A stretch of DNA of 42,579 bases, from contig PFAM01000012.1 of assembly GCA_002778705.1 (NCBI GenBank), positions 1-42,579 on the forward strand, read 5' to 3'. The DNA comes from Candidatus Falkowbacteria bacterium CG10_big_fil_rev_8_21_14_0_10_37_14. Its GTDB lineage: Bacteria; Patescibacteriota; Patescibacteriia; Patescibacteriales; Patescibacteriaceae. Positions 7,802 through 16,930 of the stretch are shown here, one piece after another; the stretch's first letter is position 1, and every line of letters begins with the position of its first letter. The notes under the pieces were generated by a model. It was not told the origin of the DNA and searched no databases. It saw only the letters and a list, made by a program, of their open reading frames with translations. The position numbers and the translations under genes are program-made.

Positions 7802-8914
7802 ATGACCAAAAATTATAGAAATTTTTTGTGGTTATTGACCATTTTGGTTGTGGCTAGTTTTGGCGTTTGGCAATGGTCAAAAAAAACGGTGTCGGCTGAA
7901 GATTTACGTTTCGATGAGCAAACCTTAACTGTTCAAGCTATCGCTAAAGCAATGCCGTCAGTGGTTAGTATTAATGTTTATAATGATCAAGAAATAATTT
8001 TGGACACCAACGGTCAGGTTCAGAAAAAAATTGTTAAAACTTATCAAGGTGCTGGAACGGGTTTTTTAATTAGTGCTGATGGGTTAATTTTAACTAATAA
8101 ACATGTGGTAGGAGTTGCCACCAAAACAGCTCAATATCAGGTAGTATTATCTAGTGGTTCTAAACAGAATGCTCAGTTAATTGGAATTGATCCTTTAAAT
8201 GATTTGGCGGTGTTGCGTATTCTTGGTAATCAATTACCATTTTTAGAAATAGGTTCAAGTAAGATGATGCCTTTAGGCACTACAGTAATTGCCGTGGGTA
8301 ATGTTTTAGGGAAATATCCAAACAGTGTATCTAAGGGGATTATTAGTGGGAAAGGGCGAGCTTTAGCGGCGGTGACAGATGGATCTAGTTTAGTAGAGGA
8401 TTTAGATAATATTTTGCAGACAGATGCTAATATCAGCTCGGGGCATTCTGGTGGGCCACTAATTAATTTGAAGGGTCAGGTAGTTGGTGTCAATGTGGCA
8501 ACCGATAAAGCTGGCTCGGCTGTTGGTTTTGCAATTCCAATTGATGATGCTAAGCCGATTATTAACAGTGTTATTAAACATGGTCGTGTTATTCGCACTC
8601 GTTTAGGGGTGCGTTATATTGCTTTAACCCCACAAAATGCTATTAAATTGGAAGCTATTAGAGATCGTGGAGCATTAATAATAAAGAGTGAGCCAGGTTT
8701 AATGGCCATTGCCCCTAATTCTCCAGCAGCTAAAGCTGGTTTAACTGAGGGTGATATTATTACTGAAGTTAACGGTATTGATGTGGGTGATGAAAATTCT
8801 TTATCGTCTTTAGTTCAAGAATATCAACCTGGTGATAAACTAAAACTACGAGTGGTACGCGGTTTTCAAACATTATTTATAGAAGTTATTTTAGATGAGT
8901 TTATAGCTAATTAA
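7802..8914 (+). CDS. HtrA/DegP-like membrane serine protease with PDZ domain
   Basis: From ATG 7802 the protein has 370 residues. The frame is open further upstream but that part overlaps the terminator and promoter, so it is excluded. An N-terminal transmembrane segment (about residues 8-25) precedes a trypsin-like domain with the triad His101 (LTNKHVVG), Asp134 (NDLAVLRI) and Ser216 (SGHSGGPL; the family usually has GNSGGPL). A single PDZ domain follows (about residues 290-365, with SPAAKAGLTEGDIITEVNG). Such proteases degrade or refold damaged envelope proteins. The next gene follows after 27 bases. Confidence 0.93.
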   Translation: MTKNYRNFLWLLTILVVASFGVWQWSKKTVSAEDLRFDEQTLTVQAIAKAMPSVVSINVYNDQEIILDTNGQVQKKIVKTYQGAGTGFLISADGLILTNKHVVGVATKTAQYQVVLSSGSKQNAQLIGIDPLNDLAVLRILGNQLPFLEIGSSKMMPLGTTVIAVGNVLGKYPNSVSKGIISGKGRALAAVTDGSSLVEDLDNILQTDANISSGHSGGPLINLKGQVVGVNVATDKAGSAVGFAIPIDDAKPIINSVIKHGRVIRTRLGVRYIALTPQNAIKLEAIRDRGALIIKSEPGLMAIAPNSPAAKAGLTEGDIITEVNGIDVGDENSLSSLVQEYQPGDKLKLRVVRGFQTLFIEVILDEFIAN

Positions 8915-8941
8915 TTAATCCGCTCGGGCGGAAGCAAACAT

Positions 8942-10462
8942 ATGAAAAAAATATTTATTGTGTTGGCCGGAGTATTAATAGCCCAGGCAGTTAGTGCTAG
9001 TATGACAACTGGTGTGATGAATGGTTTGGAACGTTATGCTTGGAGTGAAAAATTAGGTCGCTTAGATATGGCAGCTGTTGTTGTTGAGGACGCCGGGTTA
9101 TCTGGTTACGCTATGGCAGGTAGTGATCGTATTGATTTTAAGACAGCTGATTTCCAGGTTAAAAATGATGGTACTGGGCGCTTATCGGGTTCAGCTCGAA
9201 GTCAGACTTACGGAGTTTTTAATTTTTCCGGAGTCCAGATTACCGTGGATGGAACTTTTCAGGGGGTGGCTGATGGTGGGGTGATTGGTGGTAAGATTAT
9301 TTTTGATTGTCCTCGTAACACAGCTTGTGCCAGTGGTGCGGAAGGTAAAGCAAAAACAGATTGGCGACCAGTATCTTATCGAATTAAAAATCCGGAGGTT
9401 GCAACTCCAGTAATGATAACTCCGCAACCTCCAGTAGTTATTACTACTCCAAGTGTGAATACTTCGGCAATCACCATGCAGACGCCTAGTGATTATAAAT
9501 CTTGCGATACTATTAATGATTATGTTAATTATGTAAAATGTATTGCTGCTGTGGATGCACAAAACAATCGACCGGTAGTGCCAGCGATAACTGAAAATTT
9601 TAATCAAAACTCTTCAACAACCTCAGGTAGTTCAGAGCAAGTCGCCACAAATGTTGTGAATGAAGTTGATAAGGCGGCTGAATTATGGGCGCAAGGGGAA
9701 TTTGCTAAATTAGAAAATCGTTTGCCAACTAATTCTACCGGCGATAAATTAATGGTAAGTATTTTAGCTTATGGTTTAAATAAAACTCAGAAGAGAGATT
9801 TAGCTCTGGAAGCAACTGGTTTAACAAAATTTATTAAAGAATATAAGCGGACACCTCAAGATGGTCGAGATTGGAAAATTGCTAACGCTTTGGCTTATGG
9901 TAAACCGGAAGCTGGTGTGGAGATAGTTGGGACAGTTGTTAGCGGTACTTTGGCTGATTGTCAAATGGCAAAAGCCTTTACAGCTTCTTTGGGGCTTGGC
10001 GCTAAAACCAACGATGTTAAATTGTTACAATATAAATTAAAATGTTTGGGGTATTTACCGGTTGACTTTGTAGTAGTGGCTGATTTTAATGAAGCTACGG
10101 AAAAAGCTGTTAAAGATTTTCAAGTTAAGAATAAATTGATTTGTAGCGATGGAACATCTTGTGGTTATGTTGGTCCTGGAACACGTAAGGCTTTAAGCCA
10201 GGCTGTCATACCAACCACAAAATCTGAGACTGTAGCTAAAAAAACTTTAACACTAAGTATGACTATTGGTTCTAAAGGAGATGAGGTGAAGTTATTACAA
10301 CAATGGTTGGATGTGGAAGCAGGAGGAGTTTTTGATAGTGCGACAGAAAAGGCGGTTAGCGCTTTTCAGGAAAAAAATAAACTAGCTTGTAATGATGGAA
10401 CTTACTGTGGATATGTGGGACCGCGGACACGTAAGATGTTGAATCAAGCTTTTTCTAAATAG
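8942..10462 (+). CDS. Secreted protein with two peptidoglycan-binding domains
   Basis: A 506-residue protein with an N-terminal signal peptide (MKKIFIVLAGVLIAQAVSAS). Residues about 20-155 form a beta-rich domain of unknown type with CPRNTACASGAEG. A Pro/Thr linker follows (about 158-180). The C-terminal third holds two PG_binding_1 repeats: one around TNDVKLLQYKLKCLGYLP and ATEKAVKDFQVKN (about 345-425), the other around GDEVKLLQQWLD and ATEKAVSAFQEKN (about 435-503). Both end in nearly the same C(S/N)DGTxCGYVGPxTRK segment, so they are an internal duplication. It is probably cell-wall attached. A CCGCTCGGGCGG mini-hairpin lies just before the start. Confidence 0.8.
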   Translation: MKKIFIVLAGVLIAQAVSASMTTGVMNGLERYAWSEKLGRLDMAAVVVEDAGLSGYAMAGSDRIDFKTADFQVKNDGTGRLSGSARSQTYGVFNFSGVQITVDGTFQGVADGGVIGGKIIFDCPRNTACASGAEGKAKTDWRPVSYRIKNPEVATPVMITPQPPVVITTPSVNTSAITMQTPSDYKSCDTINDYVNYVKCIAAVDAQNNRPVVPAITENFNQNSSTTSGSSEQVATNVVNEVDKAAELWAQGEFAKLENRLPTNSTGDKLMVSILAYGLNKTQKRDLALEATGLTKFIKEYKRTPQDGRDWKIANALAYGKPEAGVEIVGTVVSGTLADCQMAKAFTASLGLGAKTNDVKLLQYKLKCLGYLPVDFVVVADFNEATEKAVKDFQVKNKLICSDGTSCGYVGPGTRKALSQAVIPTTKSETVAKKTLTLSMTIGSKGDEVKLLQQWLDVEAGGVFDSATEKAVSAFQEKNKLACNDGTYCGYVGPRTRKMLNQAFSK

Positions 10463-10654
10463 TTTTAACTATAATATAAATTTTTTCAACTAAATTAAAA
10501 TTTGGTAATTTAATATTTTTTTGATATCAACTTTACTAAATCGTCGAGAAATCTAGCAATTTTGTCATAAAATTTACGGCACTAAGCCAGAATTCACAAA
10601 AAATTTTAATTAATTTTTAGAAGAAGATTATTAAAACATAGGTTAAAAAATAAA
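10463..10654. other. Convergent intergenic region, AT-rich
   Basis: A 192-base gap between the converging peptidoglycan-binding gene and radA. It contains A/T-only dyads such as AAAAATTTTAATTAATTTTT (10600-10619) and TAAATTAAAATTTGGTAATT followed by a T run, which might end transcription from both sides. No convincing GC-containing terminator, RNA gene or ORF is seen. Confidence 0.4.
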
Positions 10655-11986
10655 TTAATAAAGTTTTAGAGCTTCTTCAAGGTGGGAGACTTGAGTGATT
10701 TTTAGGTTTTTAATAGTATTTTTAAAAGGTGGGGTGATAGCCGAGGTAAAGCCTAATTGGGCGGCGGCATTAAGCTTAGCTTCGAGTCTTGGGACAGGTC
10801 TAATCTCTCCAGCTAGACCAACTTCGCCAATAACTAAACAGTCGGCTGGGTAAGCCGTATCTTTAAGTGATGAAGTAATACTTAAACAAACTGGCAGGTC
10901 TAAGCCTGGATCGTTAAATTTGAAACCACCAGCAATATTAATGATGATATCGTGAGAACTTAAATTTAATTTTCCGCGTTTACCTAAGACAGCAGTGAGA
11001 ACTTGTAAACGATTTAAATCAAAGCCGGCTGAGCGACGCTGTGGATAACCGAAAACGGTTTTAGCGGTTAGGGCTTGAACTTCAGTTAAAATAGCACGAG
11101 CACCTTCGGAAACAGCTGAAATAATACTTCCACTACGACTTAAACGTTCATCGCCTAAAAATAAGCCACTGGGATTGTGGATAGGTAATAATCCGGTAGA
11201 AGACATTTCAAAAATACCAACTTCGTCAGTGGAACCAAAACGATTTTTACTACTACGAAGCAAGCGATAGGTTTGGCTGGCGTCGGTTTCTAAATATAAG
11301 ACGGCATCAACTAAGTGCTCTAGAGTTTTTGGTCCAGCTAATTGACCGTCTTTAGTGATGTGACCAATGATTAGTACGGCACAGTTTTTTTGTTTAGCAA
11401 AAGTTAGTAAGCGAACAGTGGCCGCTCGAATTTGATTGAGTCCGCCGGCTTCACCATTTTCTTCTGTAACTCGCATGGTCTGAATGGAGTCGATGATTAA
11501 AATATCTGGAACTTGTTGTTCTAAAGATTTTAAAATGGCTGATAAATTAGTGTTGGCAATAAAGCGTAATTTTTCTGGTTGACAATTTAAACGTCTAAGT
11601 CTTAATCCGATTTGTGCGGCTGATTCTTCCCCAGAAGCGTAGATGACTTGTTTGTCGGTAGCCCAAGCATCGGCCAGTTGAGCGACTAAAGTTGATTTAC
11701 CTACGCCAGGTTCTCCACCAAGAAGTAAAAGACAGCCTGGGACTAAGCCTCCGCCTAAAACGCGATCAATCTCGATATTGCCTGATGGCCAACGCATTAC
11801 GGTTTGGTTTTCGTCAATTTGTTTGCCATCGATGATGGTGGCAGAAAGCTCGTTATTACCATTTGAGGTTGTTAGGGAAATTTCTAAGACAGTACCCCAT
11901 TGTCCGCATTCTGAACAACGCCCTTGCCACTTAAGGTATTGGGCGTCGCAATTGGAGCAAGCGAAAGTTGGCAGATTTTTTGACAT
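10655..11986 (-). CDS. radA: DNA repair protein RadA
   Basis: A 443-residue RadA, a RecA-like DnaB-type branch-migration ATPase active in recombination intermediates. Visible parts in order: zinc finger with Cys10, Cys13, Cys24 and Cys27 (CSNC and CSEC); Walker A GGEPGVGKST (about 90-99); Walker B ILIIDSIQT (162-170); the RadA-specific KNRFG motif (247-251); and a C-terminal Lon-protease-like domain with the DLPVCLSI segment. Length is normal. It begins immediately after the stop of the beta-propeller gene, with no intervening base, so the two are cotranscribed and probably translationally coupled. Confidence 0.97.
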   Translation of the reverse strand: MSKNLPTFACSNCDAQYLKWQGRCSECGQWGTVLEISLTTSNGNNELSATIIDGKQIDENQTVMRWPSGNIEIDRVLGGGLVPGCLLLLGGEPGVGKSTLVAQLADAWATDKQVIYASGEESAAQIGLRLRRLNCQPEKLRFIANTNLSAILKSLEQQVPDILIIDSIQTMRVTEENGEAGGLNQIRAATVRLLTFAKQKNCAVLIIGHITKDGQLAGPKTLEHLVDAVLYLETDASQTYRLLRSSKNRFGSTDEVGIFEMSSTGLLPIHNPSGLFLGDERLSRSGSIISAVSEGARAILTEVQALTAKTVFGYPQRRSAGFDLNRLQVLTAVLGKRGKLNLSSHDIIINIAGGFKFNDPGLDLPVCLSITSSLKDTAYPADCLVIGEVGLAGEIRPVPRLEAKLNAAAQLGFTSAITPPFKNTIKNLKITQVSHLEEALKLY

Positions 11987-13225
11987 TTAAATAAGACTTA
12001 GTCGGTGCATTTGGTTATCTCGGCTGTCCATGAAGTATAAAGCTTTTTCGGTCTCAGAGTAAAGTAAATTATTGATATTATAGTTACCGCCGATATCAAT
12101 GACTTGTTTTTCACCAGTTATGGTATTGATTAAATAAAGATTATCTAAAGAATCCTTACTTAAAGACTCGATTAAGCCAGCCCCTTCAGGCAAAGAGCGG
12201 GGGACAGCACAGTAAATATTAGAGTTATCCACAAAGGTACATTTTTTGGCATAGGTATTTAAATTAAGTGGACGGTTGCTATTACCGATGTCTTCTCCTG
12301 AGGCATTGGTAATCCAGAGAGAAGGTTTATATTGATTAGCCGAAGAATAAATGCTGTACAACAGTTGACTACCAGAGGGAGACCAAAGTGGTTGAAAACC
12401 GCGGCCTTCTATATTTAAAGAACGAAAATTTTCTTTATTAAGCCCCATGAAATAGACGGTTTTGCCGTCAAAAGAGTCTCCTTCGGTGAGCATGGCTATA
12501 ACTTGTCCACTAGGTGACCAACTAATAATAACTTTATCGGCGTTATTGCCAATTTTTTCTACAGATCTGGCTCCGCTACCATCGGCATTAACTATTCCAA
12601 CATAGATGTTATCGGCGTTATTGCCCATACTTTTAAAGGCTAGACGATTGGAGTCTGGTGAAAATTTTATTTCTTCCCAGTGACTAGGTAGAGTAACTTG
12701 TCGGTTACTAGAAAAATCATAAATTATTTTACTGCCATCAGGGAAAGACATAACAGCTTTAGTTTTGTCAGTTGCCCAGTCAATGGTTTGAACATTAGGG
12801 AAGGTTTTGTCAACAAGCTCTTGAGTTTCTCCGCTGGTGTCTAGGCGATAAAATTTTTCGCTATAACGATCATAATATTGTAGTCCGCCATCAGGTGCTA
12901 TAGTAGGATTGAGAGTGTTATTGGAACTACGCTGGGTAATTTTATTGTCTCTAATAGTTTCTGGTGTTGTAATGGTGTTATCAGTGATGTCGGTAGTGTT
13001 TTCTGTTCCGGCTGTGGGTAATTCTTCAGGATTAATAATAATATTTGGCTGCCCTCCTGTTTCAGCTGTTGGAAAAGTAGAAGTTGAGTTGTTAGTGTCA
13101 GAGGTTGGAGGAACGGTGGTGGAAGAGGGTTGCCACATCAATCTGTATATAAGCCAACCAACACCAAAAGCAACTAAAACAAGTAGCGCGAAAAGCACCC
13201 AGCGTTTGATATTAGTATTAAACAT
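11987..13225 (-). CDS. Membrane-anchored TolB/WD40-like beta-propeller protein
   Basis: A 412-residue protein. One transmembrane segment lies at about residues 9-26 (WVLFALLVLVAFGVGWLIY). A Thr/Ser/Asn-rich low-complexity linker follows (about 33-105). After that come repeated beta blades of PD40/TolB type, with motifs such as FSPDSNRLAFKS, WSPSGQVIAML and WSPSGSQLLYS. The propeller is most likely outside the cell. No enzymatic motif is seen; such proteins usually bind proteins or glycans. It is the first gene of a two-gene unit with radA, an association without an obvious functional reason. A minus-strand promoter is predicted at 13359-13387. Confidence 0.78.
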   Translation of the reverse strand: MFNTNIKRWVLFALLVLVAFGVGWLIYRLMWQPSSTTVPPTSDTNNSTSTFPTAETGGQPNIIINPEELPTAGTENTTDITDNTITTPETIRDNKITQRSSNNTLNPTIAPDGGLQYYDRYSEKFYRLDTSGETQELVDKTFPNVQTIDWATDKTKAVMSFPDGSKIIYDFSSNRQVTLPSHWEEIKFSPDSNRLAFKSMGNNADNIYVGIVNADGSGARSVEKIGNNADKVIISWSPSGQVIAMLTEGDSFDGKTVYFMGLNKENFRSLNIEGRGFQPLWSPSGSQLLYSIYSSANQYKPSLWITNASGEDIGNSNRPLNLNTYAKKCTFVDNSNIYCAVPRSLPEGAGLIESLSKDSLDNLYLINTITGEKQVIDIGGNYNINNLLYSETEKALYFMDSRDNQMHRLSLI

Positions 13226-13300
13226 AAATTATTAGTCCGCTAATTGCGGTACTTCTTTACTTTTTAAAAGTGTGTTATAATTAATTTGTGCTGTGGTCTA

Positions 13301-13329
13301 TTAACAGCTCAGATGGAATCTGTTATAAT
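13301..13329 (+). promoter_or_regulatory. Promoter for the pil operon
   Basis: TTAACA (13301-13306), 17-base spacer and a perfect TATAAT (13324-13329). Predicted start near 13336, giving a leader of about 70 bases before pilM. A second, weaker plus-strand TATAAT lies at 13276-13281 (with TTCTTT 17 bases upstream). Confidence 0.7.
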
Positions 13330-13358
13330 CAATATGTACAGAATAATCTCATTTAATT

Positions 13359-13387
13359 ATTATACACTAGCAGTCGTTTTTCTGCAA
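13359..13387 (-). promoter_or_regulatory. Promoter for the beta-propeller-radA unit
   Basis: Read on the minus strand: TTGCAG (13387-13382), 17-base spacer, TATAAT (13364-13359). Predicted start near 13352. It lies beyond the pilM promoter, so the two promoters point at each other and their transcripts overlap. Confidence 0.6.
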
Positions 13388-13406
13388 AAAAATATTTAAT
13401 TTATTT

Positions 13407-14468
13407 ATGAGCTTCTTAAGCCCTTCCAATTTAAGTTATATTGGTGTTGATATTGGTAGTTCCAGTATCAAGATGGTAGAGTTAAAAAAAGTCCAGAATA
13501 AAGTAGCTTTAGTTAGTTATGGTTTTTCTGATAAATTGGCGTCGATTTATCCTGATGCCAATCGTTTAGATATTAAAGCGGTTGGTTCGGTGATAGAAAG
13601 TATTGTTCGTAAGGCTAACTTTTCTCAATCACGTAATGCAATATCTTCTTTGCCAACCTTTACGGTGTTTTCGTCTATTATAAATCTTAGTTCCAAATTA
13701 TCAGATAAGGATTTGGACTCTTCTATTATTTGGGAAGCTAAAAAAGTTATTCCATTGCCACTTCAGGATATCGTTTTAGAATGGCAGAAGATTGCTAATG
13801 ATGTTAAACTGAGTGATAAAACGCTGGCCACTAATAGTGCCGGGCAAAAAGTATTGCTTATCGGTGCACCTAAGAACTTGATTAAAAGTTATGCTTATAC
13901 TTTTAAATCTTTAGGTTTTAATTTAGTAAGTTTAGAAACTGAAATCTTGGGATTGATTAGATCATTGATTGGCAGTGATAAAAGCACTTCTATGATGGTC
14001 CAAATTGGCGCTAGTTCCACTAATATTTTTGTGGTGGCTGGCGGAGTGCCGGTTTTAAGTCGTTCAATTGATATTGGAGGGTTAGCTATCACTAAAGCAA
14101 TTTCTAAAAATTTACAAATGGATTTAGAAAAAGCGGAACAGTTTAAATATGATTTATCTGGACAATCTGAAAAAGGTTTACCGAAAATGATTATTGATAC
14201 TATGGGTCCGGTTTTTAATGAGATTAAATATATTATGGAAGTTTATGGCCACAAAGACACCAATGATATTCAAAAAATTATTTTAACCGGTGGTTCAGCG
14301 ATGCTTTCAGGTTTAGCTGAAAGCATTATGGAGTTGACTAATATTAATGTAGTAGTAGGTGATCCTTGGTATAGAGTTTCTTATCCAGTAGAACTAAAAC
14401 CTATTTTGGAGCAAGTTGGACCGCGGATGGCTGTAGCCATCGGCTTAGCTATGAGAGAATATGATTAA
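13407..14468 (+). CDS. pilM: Type IV pilus assembly protein PilM
   Basis: A 353-residue actin-like cytoplasmic ATPase. The N-terminal phosphate-1 motif is IGVDIGSSSIKMVELK; IGASSTNIFVV and ILTGGSAMLSGL supply the phosphate-2 and adenosine motifs. In type IV pilus systems PilM binds the cytoplasmic tail of PilN and couples it to the motor. It is the first gene of the operon and overlaps the next gene by eight bases. Confidence 0.93.
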   Translation: MSFLSPSNLSYIGVDIGSSSIKMVELKKVQNKVALVSYGFSDKLASIYPDANRLDIKAVGSVIESIVRKANFSQSRNAISSLPTFTVFSSIINLSSKLSDKDLDSSIIWEAKKVIPLPLQDIVLEWQKIANDVKLSDKTLATNSAGQKVLLIGAPKNLIKSYAYTFKSLGFNLVSLETEILGLIRSLIGSDKSTSMMVQIGASSTNIFVVAGGVPVLSRSIDIGGLAITKAISKNLQMDLEKAEQFKYDLSGQSEKGLPKMIIDTMGPVFNEIKYIMEVYGHKDTNDIQKIILTGGSAMLSGLAESIMELTNINVVVGDPWYRVSYPVELKPILEQVGPRMAVAIGLAMREYD

Positions 14469-16269
14469 TAATCAACCAGACAAAGATCAGCGATCGGTTG
14501 ATCAAGTTAATAAACTGTTAACAGTAGAACCAAAGCCGGTTAAGATCGGTTGGTGGCATAAGTTGTTGCATTTTGGCCGATTATTTGGTGATGTTGGCCA
14601 TTATGTTTTTGACGAAGACCAACATTCGGAAAAAATTAAGCAGGATATTTTAAAAATAGAAACAGAGCGTGAGGTAGAGAGAAAGCGTTTAGATGCTGAA
14701 CGTGATCGTTTAGAACAGTTAGCAAAAAAACAGCACTTAAAAAATCAAGATACTATTAAAAAAGATTTTCAAAATTTGGTGAAGGAGGACCCTTTGACTT
14801 CTGTGGTGAATTCTAAACAGATTGTTACGGAGTCTAAAATAGATATAAATAAACAAACGCCAAGAGCTCCTATTATGGTTCCTCCAGTAAGTTTTGCTAA
14901 AGCGACAGATAGCACAGCGATTGTTGAAAAATCTGTGGAGATTAAAACGGTTCCGATTAAAACAGATAAAACGCCTAAAAAACCAAGTGCTTTTGTAACT
15001 TGGTTAAAGGGTTTGTTTTCTTCAAAGCCAAAGAGCGCTTCTCAGGCAATGAATTTTAATAAGTCGTTGGAAGCGGATTCAAAGTCAATGTATGAAAAGT
15101 CTCAAAATAATATTAAAACAATACCAGAGGTAAAAAATATGCCGCCTAGTTCGGTTATAAAAGTGATTAATCCGATTAAAGAAGCACCAAAGTCTGAGTC
15201 TAGTTTGTTTGCTCCTTTTGGTCAATCTGATGTTAAAACTACACCAACGGCTGGGCAAACTCCAAATAATAAGCAGGTCCCACTTCAGACAACTAGCCTT
15301 GTGAAACAAGCTCCAAAGGCTGGACAGGTTAGCGTGACGAATAGTCAACAATTAGCTACGCCTTATTTAGCTTCTGATAAAAAAAAATCTTCGTTTTATT
15401 TAGCTTCTGATAAAAAAAAATCTTCGTTTTTTGAACATAAAAATAAGCTGGTTAAGCACTTTGCGGAAGAATATGCTCGTGAAGCTAAATTGTTTGCTAA
15501 AAATGAAGTAGAAAATCGTTATTGGCACTCAATGAGTTTGGTCAGGGCCAATCTAGTAAAAGACCAACGCAGTTTATTTTTTAACTGGCATCGCAAATTT
15601 TTAACATTATTATTTTTTACAACTTGTGCGATTTTAATCTCATTGTTAATTTTTGGCGGACTTTTAATTTGGGAAAATAGCAAAAAAGAAGCTAATAGAT
15701 ATATTTTTGACAACCTAGATTCTATTAATAAGCAAATTGTGGCCGAACATGATTTTACTAGGGAAATAGATGGATTTAATAGTCGTTTGATGTATGTTAA
15801 TTATTTATTAGATAACCATGTTTATTGGACACGCTTCTTTATTATGTTGGAAAATAGAACCGTAGCTAATGTTTATTATCGTGGATTATCAGCTGATTTA
15901 TCTGGACAATATAAAATTCCAGCTGTCTCTAAGAATTTTGCAGATATTACTAATCAAATTAATGTCATGATGGCTAACGAGGATCAGAAATATCAAGGAC
16001 TAGCCTTTAATGGCTGGGTTAATAAAGCAGACTCTTTGAATGCGGTAATTGTAGATGATAAAACTAAAGTTGGAATAGCGGCGGCTGGTTTAGCTCAAGG
16101 AATAGAAAATTCAGCCCCGGGTACAGAACAAATAAAGACAGATGATTCTGGACAAACTATTTCAGAAGTTGGTACTAAGCCTGCAGATCTTAATGCCCCT
16201 AAGCCTGGACAAGTTTCGTTTATTTTAGATTTGCAAATAAATCCACAGGCTGTGTTTATCAAACAATAA
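14461..16269 (+). CDS. PilN-like pilus assembly protein with a very long cytoplasmic region
   Basis: A 602-residue protein. PilN is usually about 200 residues. The first 378 or so residues are hydrophilic: an N-terminal segment with aromatic WWHKLLHFGRLFGD, a charged coiled-coil stretch (about residues 58-100), then a Lys/Pro/Ser/Gln-rich low-complexity region. Only then comes a single transmembrane helix (about 379-403) and an extracytoplasmic part of about 200 residues with PilN character. Position directly after pilM (8-base overlap) and before a pilO-like gene supports the PilN role. Residues 301-322 are a tandem duplication of YLASDKKKSSF encoded by a perfect 33-bp repeat. I see no catalytic motif. 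Confidence 0.7.
   Translation: MINNQPDKDQRSVDQVNKLLTVEPKPVKIGWWHKLLHFGRLFGDVGHYVFDEDQHSEKIKQDILKIETEREVERKRLDAERDRLEQLAKKQHLKNQDTIKKDFQNLVKEDPLTSVVNSKQIVTESKIDINKQTPRAPIMVPPVSFAKATDSTAIVEKSVEIKTVPIKTDKTPKKPSAFVTWLKGLFSSKPKSASQAMNFNKSLEADSKSMYEKSQNNIKTIPEVKNMPPSSVIKVINPIKEAPKSESSLFAPFGQSDVKTTPTAGQTPNNKQVPLQTTSLVKQAPKAGQVSVTNSQQLATPYLASDKKKSSFYLASDKKKSSFFEHKNKLVKHFAEEYAREAKLFAKNEVENRYWHSMSLVRANLVKDQRSLFFNWHRKFLTLLFFTTCAILISLLIFGGLLIWENSKKEANRYIFDNLDSINKQIVAEHDFTREIDGFNSRLMYVNYLLDNHVYWTRFFIMLENRTVANVYYRGLSADLSGQYKIPAVSKNFADITNQINVMMANEDQKYQGLAFNGWVNKADSLNAVIVDDKTKVGIAAAGLAQGIENSAPGTEQIKTDDSGQTISEVGTKPADLNAPKPGQVSFILDLQINPQAVFIKQ
15363..15430. repeat. Perfect 33-bp tandem duplication inside the pilN-like gene
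   Basis: Two adjacent 33-bp units (15363-15395 and 15396-15428), identical and continuing to 15430, each with a run of nine A residues. Being a multiple of three it keeps the frame and adds 11 residues. The perfect identity points to a recent event or to copy-number variation. Confidence 0.92.
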
Positions 16270-16278
16270 AATTCTTGT

Positions 16279-16926
16279 ATGTTTAGTAATAAAGTAAAAA
16301 CTAAAAAACCAGCCAAAGTAGGTGATGAGGCTGCGGATGTTATGACCAACCAAATGTTGGGTTATGTGTATCGTTTTTTTTGGTTAATAAATTTAATAGT
16401 GATAATAATTGTGTTTGTGGTGGCCTATTTATTCTTTTTACGACCGCAATATCTTAACATTGTTAGTAATGCTAAAGTAAATCGGGCGGCTGATAGTTAT
16501 TTGGAGCAGCTTATGTACTATAAACAACTATTGGAACTAAAACAGGTTTATCTGAAAATTGATCAAACTGATAGGGAAAAGATTAATAGCATTGTTAGTG
16601 TGGCTAATGAGAAAAATGAATTATTTAGAGAGTTCCAATATATTATTTTCTCCAAAGGAATGACAACCGTATCGATTGAACCAGTAGAAATGGATGATAA
16701 TTTTGTGCCCCCGGCGTTATCAATAAATAGTCGAGGCGGTAATTTATTAGCTAGTAGGCGATCTATTAAAACTACCATTAAGATTGCTGATGCTAATTAT
16801 ACTAATTTATTAGACATGCTAAAGGTTTTAGAATTAAATCAGCGTATTATGGATGTTAGTAAAATAAATTATGATCCAGCTAAACACACTGCTGAATTAG
16901 AAGTTTTGACTTATAAACAAAGATAG
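16279..16926 (+). CDS. PilO-like pilus assembly protein
   Basis: A 215-residue protein with a short cytoplasmic N-terminus, one transmembrane helix (about residues 34-55, with IIIVFVVAYLFFLRP), a coiled-coil-like stretch (about 64-110) and a small alpha/beta C-terminal domain ending in a strand pattern (MDVSKINYDPAKHTAELEVL). This is the PilO layout; PilO dimerises with PilN across the membrane to align the pilus machine. Assignment rests on topology and gene order, since sequence conservation in this family is low. It starts nine bases after the pilN-like gene. Confidence 0.7.
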   Translation: MFSNKVKTKKPAKVGDEAADVMTNQMLGYVYRFFWLINLIVIIIVFVVAYLFFLRPQYLNIVSNAKVNRAADSYLEQLMYYKQLLELKQVYLKIDQTDREKINSIVSVANEKNELFREFQYIIFSKGMTTVSIEPVEMDDNFVPPALSINSRGGNLLASRRSIKTTIKIADANYTNLLDMLKVLELNQRIMDVSKINYDPAKHTAELEVLTYKQR

Positions 16927-16930
16927 CTTT

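Noticed and set aside
9191-9607. 138-codon minus-strand ORF inside the peptidoglycan-binding gene
   Set aside because: Low-complexity His/Tyr/Ile composition typical of an antisense shadow; the plus-strand frame has signal peptide and known domains.
12909-13235. 108-codon plus-strand ORF opposite the beta-propeller linker
   Set aside because: Val/Ser-rich mirror of the Thr/Asn-rich linker and transmembrane region; no start signal or family.
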